Positions 17,137 through 25,295 of a stretch of 64,000 nucleotides of DNA are shown here, in pieces. The notes below the pieces were generated by a model. The model did not search any database. It was not told the DNA's origin and saw nothing but the letters and a program-made list of their open reading frames with translations. Within the stretch, counting starts at the first letter, position 1. The number at the start of each line of letters is the position of its first letter. The stretch is from contig NZ_BSTJ01000005.1 in NCBI RefSeq assembly GCF_030269445.1, forward strand, positions 496,001 to 560,000. Direction: 5' to 3'. The position numbers were made by a program, and so were the translations under genes. Source of the DNA: Actinoallomurus iriomotensis (lineage in GTDB: Bacteria > Actinomycetota > Actinomycetes > Streptosporangiales > Streptosporangiaceae).

Positions 17137-18327
17137 TCAACCCTTGACGCAGACGAGCTGGCGCAGGTGAGCCACGACCTCCACGAGGTCGGTCTGCGCC
17201 TCGATCACCGACTCGATGTCCTTGTACGCGCCGGGAATCTCGTCGATGACACCCGAGTCCTTGCGGCACTCGACGCCCCGCGTCTGCTCGATCAGGTCGT
17301 CGACCGTGAAGGACTTCTTGGCCCGGTTACGGCTCATCCTGCGGCCCGCGCCGTGCGACGCGGAGTTGAAGGACTTCTCGCTGCCGAGGCCGCGGACGAT
17401 GTAGGTGCCCGTCGCCATGGAGCCCGGGATGATGCCGAGGTCGCCGTCGCCCGCGCGGATCGCGCCCTTGCGGGTGACGAGCAGCTCGACACCGTCGTAG
17501 GTCTCCTCCGCCACGTAGTTGTGGTGGCAGGAGATGATGTCGTCCCAGCGGACCCGCTTGCCGGCGAAGTACCGCGTGATGACGTTCTGGGTGAGCGCCA
17601 TCATCACGGCGCGGTTGCGCCGCGCGTAGTCCTGCGCCCAGAACAGGTCCCGGCGGTACTCCTCCATCTTGCGCGTCCCGCTCAGGAACACCGCCAGGTC
17701 GCGGTCCGGCAGGTCCTGGTTGTGCGGCAGCCGCATCGCGGCCTCGATGTGGTAATCGGCCAGCTCCTTGCCGATGTTGCGCGAGCCCGAGTGGAGCACG
17801 ACCCACACCGCGCCCTCGTCGTCCGCGCACACCTCCAGGAAGTGGTTGCCCGACCCGAGCGTGCCGAGCTGGGACGTCGCGCGGCCCCGGCGGGACCGGG
17901 CGATCGGCGCCAGCTCGTCGTAGCCCTGCCAGAACTCGTACCAGCCGCGTTCCTTCAGGCCCGGCACGGCCGAGGGGTCCACGGCCGTCTTGTGCGCACC
18001 GCGCCCGACCGGCACGGCCTTCTCGATCTTGGCGCGCAGGCGGCTCAGGTCATCGGGCAGGTCGTCGACGGTGAGGCTGGACCGGACCGCGGTCATCCCG
18101 CAGCCGATGTCCACGCCGACCGCGGCCGGGGCCACGGCGTCGCGCATCGCGATGACCGAGCCGACCGTCGCGCCCTTGCCGTAGTGCACGTCCGGCATGA
18201 CCGCCACGCCGTGCACCCAGGGCAGATTCGCGACGTTGCGCAGCTGGTCGAGCGCGCTCGCCTCGACCTCGGCGGGATCGGTCCAGATACGGATCGGGAC
18301 GTGACCGCCTCGCATCGTGTACGGCAT
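17137..18327 (-). CDS. rtcB: RNA-splicing ligase RtcB
   Basis: 396-residue 3'-phosphate/5'-hydroxyl RNA ligase. Motifs: MPDVHYGKGATVGSV, GVDIGCGMTAV (metal-binding Asp and Cys), GSGNHFLEV, HSGSRNIG, CHHNYV, and the C-terminal SHGAGRRMSRNRAKK (guanylylated His region). The ATG at 18327 (MPYTMRGGHVPIRIW) is chosen because GGAG lies 7 bases before it; the ATG at 18333 abuts that site. It probably repairs cleaved RNAs (tRNA or rRNA damage). Archease is not adjacent. Confidence 0.93.
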   Translation of the reverse strand: MPYTMRGGHVPIRIWTDPAEVEASALDQLRNVANLPWVHGVAVMPDVHYGKGATVGSVIAMRDAVAPAAVGVDIGCGMTAVRSSLTVDDLPDDLSRLRAKIEKAVPVGRGAHKTAVDPSAVPGLKERGWYEFWQGYDELAPIARSRRGRATSQLGTLGSGNHFLEVCADDEGAVWVVLHSGSRNIGKELADYHIEAAMRLPHNQDLPDRDLAVFLSGTRKMEEYRRDLFWAQDYARRNRAVMMALTQNVITRYFAGKRVRWDDIISCHHNYVAEETYDGVELLVTRKGAIRAGDGDLGIIPGSMATGTYIVRGLGSEKSFNSASHGAGRRMSRNRAKKSFTVDDLIEQTRGVECRKDSGVIDEIPGAYKDIESVIEAQTDLVEVVAHLRQLVCVKG

Positions 18328-18585
18328 CACCATCTCCTCTCCGAAACATCCGGTGTGCCGTGACTATGACGCCAGAAAATGATCACCCGTTTCAACTGGT
18401 TTTGCCGCGCCGCGCCGCGCCGACGTCCGCGAAGCCGCGCTGAAGCCGTCCCCCGCGTGATCACCGACAACGGCACCTCGCAGGTCGCCAACGACGAACC
18501 GCTGATGATCAACAAGCCGTCCGTTCCCACCGGTGTCAGGGGCCGCACCGGGAACCCCGGAGGACGCGCGGCCGTCACACGAGGA

Positions 18586-18774
18586 ATGAATACGACGCCA
18601 AGGGCACAGGCCGCGATTCTCCTGATCGGCGCGATCATCGTGCTCCTTCAGGCGGCATGGGCGGCGACTCTGGCCGTGGCGTCCGGGGAGCCGCTGATCT
18701 GGCTGGTGTCCGGCACGGCCGCCGCCGCCGGCGTCTGGCTGTTGCGCCGGTGGCTCACGATGCGCCGCTCCTGA
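18586..18774 (+). CDS. small two-helix membrane protein, unknown
   Basis: 62 residues: MNTTPRAQ followed by two hydrophobic helices (about 9-28 and 33-51) and a basic tail RRWLTMRRS. ATG 18586 has GAGGA three bases upstream. A longer frame from 18379 exists but its added N-terminus looks non-coding. No family recognised. It is divergent from rtcB and convergent with pirin. The 250 bp before it shows no other gene. Confidence 0.5.
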   Translation: MNTTPRAQAAILLIGAIIVLLQAAWAATLAVASGEPLIWLVSGTAAAAGVWLLRRWLTMRRS

Positions 18775-18879
18775 AGGCGTTCCCGGTGGTGCGGCGCTCC
18801 TTGGAGGTGATTCCTCCCGACCGGGAAGACCCGGACTCCTCGCGACCATTCGTTCCCTGCGACCGGGGCGCGGTCGAGG

Positions 18880-19812
18880 TCAACGAGGGCGGCGGCTCCG
18901 GGGGCGCAGGCGTACGGCGGGCAGGACCGGTGCGGGGATGCGCTCCCCTCCGTGGCCGGGGACCGTGCCGAACCGGTCGCCGTCCTCCCATTCGGCGCGG
19001 GCGGCGGCGATCTCCTCGTGGTCGCGGCCGACGAAGTTCCACCACATGACCAGGTCGTCGGGGAACGGCTCGCCGCCGAGCAGGACGGCACGCGCCTCGG
19101 CGGTGGCCGAGACGGTCACGTCGTCACGGCCGGTGCCGAGGTACAGCAGCGGGCCCGCGGCCAGACGCGTCCCGGCGACCTCCAGCTCACCGGACAGGAC
19201 CAGCAGGCCGTGTTCGAAGTCACGGCGCAGCGGCACGCTCGCGGCGGTCCCGGCGGCGAGTGCCAGGTCGGCGCCGACGAGCGGCGTGTACACGGTGGCG
19301 GGCGAGACCGTGCCGCCGAGCGCGCCGGCGAAGACGGTCGCCCGCAGGCCGCCGTCCTCGTACACGGGCAGCTCGGTGTGCTGCTCGAACCCGGCCTCGA
19401 TGGCCGCGCGGTCCGCGGGCAGCGCCAGCCAGAGCTGGAGGGCGTCCAGCAGCGGCGACTCACCGACGGAGAACTCCGAGTGGGACACGCCGTGGCCCGC
19501 GGTCATGAGGTTCAGCTGCCCCGGGCGCAGGAGCACGTCGTTGCCCAGGCTGTCGCGGTGCCTGATCTCACCACGCAGGGGCCAGGTGACCGTCTGCAGG
19601 CCGGTGTGCGGATGGGGCAGCACGCGCATGTCGGTGCGCTGCGGGCCGAACCGGTCGAGGAAGCACCAGCCGCCGACGGTGGGCAGCGACCGGTGCGGCA
19701 GCAGGCGGTCCACCCGCATTCCGCGAACACCGCCGAGGGGCACCTGCCGGGACTCGTAGAGCTCCGGCACCGCGCCCTCGGTGACCGCCGGACGAGCGTC
19801 CAGGTCGCTCAT
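18880..19812 (-). CDS. pirin family protein
   Basis: 310-residue bicupin. The metal-binding N-terminal cupin has HPHTGLQTVTWPLRGEIRHRDSLG (two His spaced plus later His/Glu in TAGHGVSHSEFS). A pirin C-terminal domain follows with FEHGLLVLSGELEV. Pirins act as quercetin dioxygenases or redox-sensing cofactors; the role here is unknown. The ATG at 19812 overlaps the stop of the upstream GNAT gene (ATGA). The C-terminal 20 residues are Arg/Pro rich and not conserved. Confidence 0.87.
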   Translation of the reverse strand: MSDLDARPAVTEGAVPELYESRQVPLGGVRGMRVDRLLPHRSLPTVGGWCFLDRFGPQRTDMRVLPHPHTGLQTVTWPLRGEIRHRDSLGNDVLLRPGQLNLMTAGHGVSHSEFSVGESPLLDALQLWLALPADRAAIEAGFEQHTELPVYEDGGLRATVFAGALGGTVSPATVYTPLVGADLALAAGTAASVPLRRDFEHGLLVLSGELEVAGTRLAAGPLLYLGTGRDDVTVSATAEARAVLLGGEPFPDDLVMWWNFVGRDHEEIAAARAEWEDGDRFGTVPGHGGERIPAPVLPAVRLRPRSRRPR

Positions 19813-20120
19813 CCCGCGCCTTCGGGCCAGCGGACGTGCTCCTCGTACTCGGGATGCTTGCGCAGGTAGCCGGCGATGAACGGGCACAGCGGGACGATCA
19901 CCCGGCCGCGGCGCACGGTGTCGTCGAGCGCGGCGGCCGCCAGTGCCTTGCCGACGCCCCTGCCCTCGAAGGCCGCCTCGACCTCCGTGTGGGTGAAGAT
20001 CGTGCGGTCGGCCCGCTCCCGGTAGTAGGCCACCCCGGCGAGCGTCTCGCCGGACCACGCCTCGTACCGCTTCTTCTCCTCGTCGTGCCGCACGTCGAGT
20101 GCCGCGAGCTCTTCGGCCAT
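19809..20120 (-). CDS. small GNAT-like N-acetyltransferase (YidJ/NATD1 type)
   Basis: 103 residues. MAEELAALDVRHDEEKKRYEAWSGETLAGVAYYRERADRTIFTHTEV is followed by the acetyl-CoA loop FEGRGVGKALAAAALDD and CPFIAGYLRKHPEYEEHV. This is the short N-acetyltransferase domain common in actinobacteria. It is coupled to pirin through a 4-bp ATGA overlap. The ATG at 20120 is the natural start; open frame farther upstream runs antisense-like through selB and is not used. Substrate unknown. Confidence 0.87.
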   Translation of the reverse strand: MAEELAALDVRHDEEKKRYEAWSGETLAGVAYYRERADRTIFTHTEVEAAFEGRGVGKALAAAALDDTVRRGRVIVPLCPFIAGYLRKHPEYEEHVRWPEGAG

Positions 20121-20149
20121 GTGTCTCCCTTCGCCGCCCGGCCATCGTG

Positions 20150-21901
20150 TCAGAGGCCCCCGGCGGGCCCTCCCCCGGCCCGGAGCGTACGGCGGTCGCC
20201 GGTGCGGACGGTGAGCCCGCGGCGGTCCAGGTGTTCGAGCAGGGGCACGGCCACACGGCGGCTGGTGTCGAGGGCCCTGCGTGCCTCGCTGACCGTGAAC
20301 GGCTGCGGCAGCGACGCGAGGACGCGCGCCGCCCGGTCGTCGGCGCCCGCCAGCAGCACGACGCCCTCGGCGACGCGCAACAGCGCCCCGGACCGCACGG
20401 CCGCTCCGAGGGCGCGTCCGGTGAGCCCCAGCTCGGCGAGCCGGTCGGCCTCCGGCGCGCGGAACGGGGCGCGCTCCAGGTCGGCGCGCAGCCGCCGTAC
20501 GGCGTCGGCGACCGCGGCGGGCAGGCCCGCGGCGTCGCCGGCGTGCACGCGGCCGGACTCCAGGCGCAGCGGCGGGCCGGCGAGCGCGTCCACGAGCCGC
20601 CGGTCGGGCAGGTTCAGCAGGGAACGGGCGGCCTCGACCGGCAGGCCGGGTGCCAGCGGGTCGGCCTCGGCGTGCCGCGCGACCTCTTCGCCGAGCCGGC
20701 GGCGGAGGGACGCCCAGTGGGCGGGATCGGCGAGCCAGTCGCCCGCCACCGGCGCGCCCTCGGGCCGCACGCCCATCGCGACCAGCTCGGACCGGCGGAT
20801 CAGGCCGTGCCTGCGCACCAGCTCCGCGGCGCCGGGCACGCCGGCGGCCAGCTCGCGGGCGCGGGCGGCCGCCGCGCCACGCCGCCGCAGGGCCGGCGGG
20901 CGCACGTCGAGAACGTCCGCGCCGGTGACCCGGCGGGCGCCGGGGTCGCGCAGCAGCAGCCGGTCGCCGACGTGCAGCGGCAGGGGCCGGGTGAGCGTGA
21001 GCCGCGCCGCGTCGTCGCCCAGCGGGCGCAGGCGTACGGGCACGGCGGCCGAGCCGATGTGCAGGATCGGCTCGCGCGGCAGCCGGGCGGCGTCCTCCAC
21101 CCGGACGTCGACGAGGCCGGTGACCGTCCACTCGCCGGCGTGCAGCGCCATGCCGCGGAACACCTCGTCACGCTCGACGCCACGCAGGTTGATCGCGACG
21201 CGAGCGACGGCGGAGACCTCGGTGGCGTTCTCCTTCAGCGTCTGCAGCCCGCGTACGCGGACCGGGCGGCCGTCGAGGAGGAGTTCGCCGCCGGAGCGTA
21301 CGGTGCCCGCGGGCAGGGTGCCGGTGACGACCGTGCCACTGCCCTTGATGGTGAACGCGCGGTCGACCCAGACGCGCACGGGGGCGTCCGGGTCGGAGGC
21401 GGGCAGGCGGGCGACGAGACGGCCGAGCGCGGCGCGCAGGTCCGGCAGCCCTTCGCCGGTGGCGCCGCTGACGGTGACCGCCTCGACGTCGCCCAGGGAG
21501 GTGCGGGCGATCTCGGCCCGCGCCTGCGCGAGGGCCTCCGCCGGGTCGGCGCGGTCGCAGCGGGTGACGACGAGCAGCCCGTGCCGTACCCCCAGCGCGT
21601 CGACGGCGGCCAGGTGCTCGGCGGACTGCGGCATCCAGCCCTCGTCCGCCGCCACGACGATCATGACGGCCGGGACCGGGCCGACCCCGGCCAGCATGTT
21701 CGTGACGAACCGCTCGTGCCCGGGGACGTCCACGAACGCCAGCCGCTCCCCCGCCTCCAGGCCCGTCCAGGCGAACCCGAGGTCGATCGTCATGCCGCGG
21801 CGGCGCTCCTCGGCCCAGCGGTCGGGCTCCATCCCGGTGAGCAGCCGGACGAGGGTGGACTTGCCGTGGTCGACGTGGCCCGCGGTCGCGACGACGTGCA
21901 T
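20150..21901 (-). CDS. selB: selenocysteine-specific elongation factor SelB
   Basis: 583-residue translational GTPase that delivers Sec-tRNA(Sec) to UGA codons by binding the SECIS hairpin in the mRNA. G domain: GHVDHGKST (8-16), switch-1 RGMTIDLGFAW, DVPGHE (58-63), TRCD in place of NKxD. These are followed by EF-Tu-like domains 2 and 3 (about 180-340) and a C-terminal winged-helix region (about 380-583) ending in TSRRVAVPLLEHLDRRGLTVR, the RNA-binding part. The start overlaps the selA stop by one base (TGATG). Its targets should include the fdhA transcript at 61-64 kb. Confidence 0.95.
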   Translation of the reverse strand: MHVVATAGHVDHGKSTLVRLLTGMEPDRWAEERRRGMTIDLGFAWTGLEAGERLAFVDVPGHERFVTNMLAGVGPVPAVMIVVAADEGWMPQSAEHLAAVDALGVRHGLLVVTRCDRADPAEALAQARAEIARTSLGDVEAVTVSGATGEGLPDLRAALGRLVARLPASDPDAPVRVWVDRAFTIKGSGTVVTGTLPAGTVRSGGELLLDGRPVRVRGLQTLKENATEVSAVARVAINLRGVERDEVFRGMALHAGEWTVTGLVDVRVEDAARLPREPILHIGSAAVPVRLRPLGDDAARLTLTRPLPLHVGDRLLLRDPGARRVTGADVLDVRPPALRRRGAAAARARELAAGVPGAAELVRRHGLIRRSELVAMGVRPEGAPVAGDWLADPAHWASLRRRLGEEVARHAEADPLAPGLPVEAARSLLNLPDRRLVDALAGPPLRLESGRVHAGDAAGLPAAVADAVRRLRADLERAPFRAPEADRLAELGLTGRALGAAVRSGALLRVAEGVVLLAGADDRAARVLASLPQPFTVSEARRALDTSRRVAVPLLEHLDRRGLTVRTGDRRTLRAGGGPAGGL

Positions 21902-23187
21902 CAGCGCTCCCCGAGAACGTCGCGCACACGGGCGGCGAGATCGGCCGGATCCAGCTCGGCCGGGACCGCGCGCAGGTCCAGTAGCACGCGGCCGTCCTCG
22001 ACCCGGCCCACGATGCCGGCGCGGCGCAGCGGCACGGCGCAGTCCCCCGGGAGGCTGACGGCCACGCTCGGCAACTCCACGCCGGGCGCGCCACCGCCCC
22101 CGACCCGGGCGACCGAGTCGACGACCCGCGCGTCGTGGCCGGTGAGCTCCTTGGCGAGCAGCCCCGCCCGCTCGCGGACGATGACCGGGTCGGCGTGCAG
22201 GGCCCGCACGGCCGGCGGTTCCGGCCCGCGCAGCGAGGCCTCCAACGCGGCGAGGGTGAGCTTGTCGACGCGCAACGCCCGCGCGAGGGGATGCCGCCGC
22301 AGGCGTTCGACCAGCGCCGACCGGCCGAGCAGCAGCCCCGCCTGCGGGCCGCCGAGAAGCTTGTCCCCGCTGGCGGTGACCAGGTCGGCGCCCTCGGTCA
22401 GCGCCGTCGCGGCGTCGGGCTCGGCGGGCAGCAGCGGTTCGGGCGCGAGCAGACCGGAGCCGATGTCGGCCACGACGGGCACGCCCAGGCCGGTCAGGCT
22501 CCGTACCGGCGCCTCCGCGGTGAACCCCTCGATCCGGAAGTTGGAGGGATGCACCTTGAGCACGAAGCCGGTGTCCGGGCCGACCGCCTCGGCGTAGTCG
22601 GCGGCGGTCGTACGGTTGGTGGTACCCACCTCACGCAGGCGCGCGCCGGTCGAGGCCAGCAGCTCGGGCAGCCGGAAGCCGTCGCCGATCTCCACCATCT
22701 CGCCCCGGCTGATGACGATCTCCCGGCCCTGGGCGAGGGCGGTGGCGACGAGCACGAGCGCCGCGGCGTTGTTGTTCACCACGTGCACCGCCTCGGCCGC
22801 CGGACACGCGGCGGCGAGGGCGGCGAGCGTGCCGCGCCCGCGCCGGCCGCGCCCGCCGGTCTCCAGGTCGAACTCCACGTCGGTGCAGCCCGCCGCCTCG
22901 GCCAGCGCCACGCGCGCGGCCTCGGACAGAGGCGCACGGCCCAGGTTGGTGTGCAGGAGGACGCCCGTGGCGTTGATCACGGGCCGTAGGGTCGCCGCCG
23001 TCGCGGGCAGCGCCGCCACGGCCGCGTCGACGACGTCCTCGGCCGGAATCTCACCGGCGCGGGCGCGTTCCTGCGCCCGGTTGACGGCCGCCTTGACGAT
23101 GCCCCGCCCCAGCCGTCCGGCCGCCTCGACGAGACGCGAATCAGCGAGCACGGCGTCGGTACGCGGCACGCGGCGTCGGGTGTCCAT
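21901..23187 (-). CDS. selA: L-seryl-tRNA(Sec) selenium transferase
   Basis: 428-residue PLP enzyme that converts Ser-tRNA(Sec) to Sec-tRNA(Sec) with selenophosphate. Seen: PVINATGVLLHTNLGRAPLS, VNNNAAALVLVATALAQGREIVISRGEMVEIG, KVHPSNFRIEGF, and the PLP-lysine loop SGDKLLGGPQAGLLLG. ATG 23187 (MDTRRRVPRTDAV) is preferred; an open extension to 23439 runs into the repeat region and is not conserved. Upstream lies a decayed 120-bp repeat array rather than a typical promoter region, so the promoter could not be placed. Confidence 0.94.
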   Translation of the reverse strand: MDTRRRVPRTDAVLADSRLVEAAGRLGRGIVKAAVNRAQERARAGEIPAEDVVDAAVAALPATAATLRPVINATGVLLHTNLGRAPLSEAARVALAEAAGCTDVEFDLETGGRGRRGRGTLAALAAACPAAEAVHVVNNNAAALVLVATALAQGREIVISRGEMVEIGDGFRLPELLASTGARLREVGTTNRTTAADYAEAVGPDTGFVLKVHPSNFRIEGFTAEAPVRSLTGLGVPVVADIGSGLLAPEPLLPAEPDAATALTEGADLVTASGDKLLGGPQAGLLLGRSALVERLRRHPLARALRVDKLTLAALEASLRGPEPPAVRALHADPVIVRERAGLLAKELTGHDARVVDSVARVGGGGAPGVELPSVAVSLPGDCAVPLRRAGIVGRVEDGRVLLDLRAVPAELDPADLAARVRDVLGER

Positions 23188-23189
23188 GC

Positions 23190-23708
23190 ACTGAAATCTA
23201 TGACCGCGAACGGACACGCGCCACGCGCGGCGACACCGCTGCCGAAGATCAGCGACGCGACGCTCCCACTCGGCTGAGACTGGAGGCACCGCGAACGGGA
23301 GATCCGTAACCGCGACCGGCGCGCCTGGCGCCACCGCCTTGGGGATCGGCGACGTGGCAGTCCCGCTCGACCACCGAGCCGAAAAGAACACGCGCCTGCG
23401 GCCGCTGCGCGCATGCTCACGGACAGAGTCAAGCCACACGCGGCGACGCCACTGCCAGGATCAACCGTCCTGCTCAACCACACCGACCCAAAAGCCGAAC
23501 GCCCGCCTGCGGCCGCTGCGCGCGCGGCATTCATGATCACGAACAGACGCACGCCACACCCGGCGACACCACTGCCAGGACCAGCCGTCCTGCTCAACCA
23601 CACCGACCCAAAAGCCGAACGCCCGCCTGCGGCCGCTGCGCGCGCGGCATTCATGATCACGAACAGACGCATTCCACACCTGGCACCATCGCTGCCAGGA
23701 TCAGCCAC
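23190..23708 (+). repeat. ladder of about four 120-bp copies of the downstream gene's 5' end
   Basis: Bases 23470-23589 and 23590-23709 have a period of exactly 120 and are almost identical over their first 80 bases. Each unit contains GCCAGGAYCARCC, then CCTGCTCAACC-CACCGA, then CTGCGGCCGCTGCGCGC, then TTCATGATCACGAACAGACG. These words correspond to the region around the start of the gene at 23709 (GCCAGGATCAGCC, GTG, CTCCTGCTCAACCGCACCGAG). Two older, more diverged units are visible around 23220-23310 and 23330-23470. Divergence rises away from the gene. No spacers are present, so it is not a CRISPR array, and no convincing gene lies in this 520-bp gap. Confidence 0.82.
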
Positions 23709-24626
23709 GTGACACTCCTGCTCAACCGCACCGAGCTGACGGAACTCCTGGAGCCGGACGCGTGCCTGGAGGCACTGCGCGCCGGATTCCTCGCGTCGGC
23801 TTCCGCCGTTCGTCCGCTTCGGGTCCGCACCGACCTGCCCGGCCCGGGCACCGCCACCGCCCTCATCCCCGGGCTGCTCGACGGCGTGCCCGCGTACACG
23901 GTGAAGGTGAACGCCAAGTTCCCCACCGCGAACCCGGCCCTGCGCGGTGTCGTGTGCCTGCACGACCTGGCGACCGGGGAGCTCCTGGCGCTGCTGGACT
24001 CGGCGACCGTCACCGCGTACCGGACCGGCCTCGCGGCGGCCCTGGGCACGCACGTGCTGGCCCGTGCGGACGCGAGCACGGTCGCGGTCATCGGCGCGGG
24101 CGCCCAGGCCGACCTGGTGATCCGCGGGCTGCGCCGGCTGCGACCGGTGCACGACCTGCTCGTCACCGACCGCGAACCGGCACGCGCGGAGACGTTCGCC
24201 GCGCGGCACGGCGGCCGGCCCGTGACGCGAGCGGAGCTCTCGACGGCGGAGATCGTCGTCACCGCCACCTGGTCGCGGGAACCGGTCCTCCGCGGCGACG
24301 ACGTCGCGCCGGGCACGCACGTGACCTCCCTCGGCGCGGACGAGCCGGGCAAGGCCGAACTCGCCGCGGACCTGCTGCGGACGGGCCGGGTGTTCGTCGA
24401 CGACGTGGCGCTGTCGCTGGAGATGGGCGCCCTGGGCAACGCGGGCCTGGGCGCCGCGGACGCGGCCGGAACGCTGAGCGAGATCCTCGACGGCACGACC
24501 GGCCGCGCGAGCGATGCGGAGGTGACCGTGTACGCGCCGGTCGGCCTGCCGTGGCAGGACCTGGCACTGGCCTGGCTCGCCTTCCGCACCACGCGGTCCG
24601 GAACGCGCTTCGACTTCCTGGCCTGA
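23709..24626 (+). CDS. ornithine cyclodeaminase/mu-crystallin family protein
   Basis: 305-residue NAD(P)-dependent enzyme of the OCD/mu-crystallin/ketimine-reductase family. Seen: substrate-binding YTVKVNAKFPTANPALRG (Lys), ALLDSATVTAYRTGLAAALG, Rossmann motif VAVIGAGAQADLVIRGL, and LGADEPGKAEL. The GTG at 23709 gives MTLLLNRTELTELL. The family includes ornithine cyclodeaminase, alanine dehydrogenase and imine reductases; the specific reaction cannot be told. Its 5' end appears copied several times upstream. No pathway genes adjoin it. Confidence 0.86.
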   Translation: MTLLLNRTELTELLEPDACLEALRAGFLASASAVRPLRVRTDLPGPGTATALIPGLLDGVPAYTVKVNAKFPTANPALRGVVCLHDLATGELLALLDSATVTAYRTGLAAALGTHVLARADASTVAVIGAGAQADLVIRGLRRLRPVHDLLVTDREPARAETFAARHGGRPVTRAELSTAEIVVTATWSREPVLRGDDVAPGTHVTSLGADEPGKAELAADLLRTGRVFVDDVALSLEMGALGNAGLGAADAAGTLSEILDGTTGRASDAEVTVYAPVGLPWQDLALAWLAFRTTRSGTRFDFLA

Positions 24627-24763
24627 TCCGCCGCCACCCGCAACAGACGGCGACGGCCCTCTCTTCCGACCCGTCGCAGCGAACTCCCTACGAGCAACAC
24701 GCCAGACCCACCGGCAACGAACATTCCGCCGACAGCACCAGCCCCGCCGCCGAAGGCCCCGCC

Positions 24764-24950
24764 GTAGCGGACGCCCGGCCGTAGTCGACGCCCGGCCGTA
24801 GCGGACGCCCCGCCGTAGCGGACGCCCCGCCGTAGCGGACGCCCCGCCGTAGCGGACGCCCCGCCGTAGCGGACGCCCCGCCGTAGCGGACGCCCCGCCG
24901 TAGCGGACGCCCCGCCGTAGCGGACGCCCCGCCGTAGTCGACGCCCCGCC
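24764..24950. repeat. 17-bp tandem repeat, 11 perfect-register copies
   Basis: Eleven head-to-tail 17-bp units, consensus GTAGCGGACGCCCCGCC; units 3-10 are identical. Units 1 and 2 carry CCGGCC instead of CCCGCC at the end, and units 2 and 11 have GTAGTCGAC. The array is within a 670-bp non-coding gap (24627-25295). Just after it lies an inverted repeat CGCCCTGG (24951-24958) / CCAGGGCG (24982-24989) and a lone TGTGGACAA word (25022-25030) identical to a DnaA box. The period is not a multiple of three, and no gene runs through it. Confidence 0.92.
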
Positions 24951-25295
24951 CGCCCTGGGGGCTCCACCCCACTCCCATTGTCCAGGGCGGTTTCCCCCGG
25001 CGGAAGTACGCCCTGCCCGGCTGTGGACAACCCCCGCAGGTCCCGAAGGCTTCGGTGTCGCAGGCGGTGAAAGAGCGCCTTCCCGTCGACACGCAACGCG
25101 CTCGCACGGATACTGAGGGTGACGGCTCGTCCTCGCGGCGAGACGGGGGAACCGGACGACGGGCGTGGCCGTGGCGTCATTCGCATGCCGCATCAGCCGC
25201 GGCGTCACAACCCGCCGCCGGGCCCCTCGCTCGCGGCGAGACCCCAGGCGACTCCGTCGGACCCGACCGAACCGGCAGACAAGGAACGCGATCGG

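Noticed and set aside
18379-18585. Extended start for the small membrane protein at 18586
   Set aside because: The extra residues look random and the ATG at 18586 has its own ribosome site.
23190-23708. CRISPR array
   Set aside because: Units are 120 bp, contiguous, lack unique spacers and resemble the adjacent gene start; no cas gene nearby.
24764-24950. Repetitive protein on the minus strand over the 17-bp array
   Set aside because: A 17-bp period forces a 17-residue repeat only by frame accident; no start, family or ribosome site supports it.
25022-25030. DnaA box TGTGGACAA as a replication origin
   Set aside because: Only one exact box, no cluster, no AT-rich unwinding region and no dnaA/dnaN nearby.
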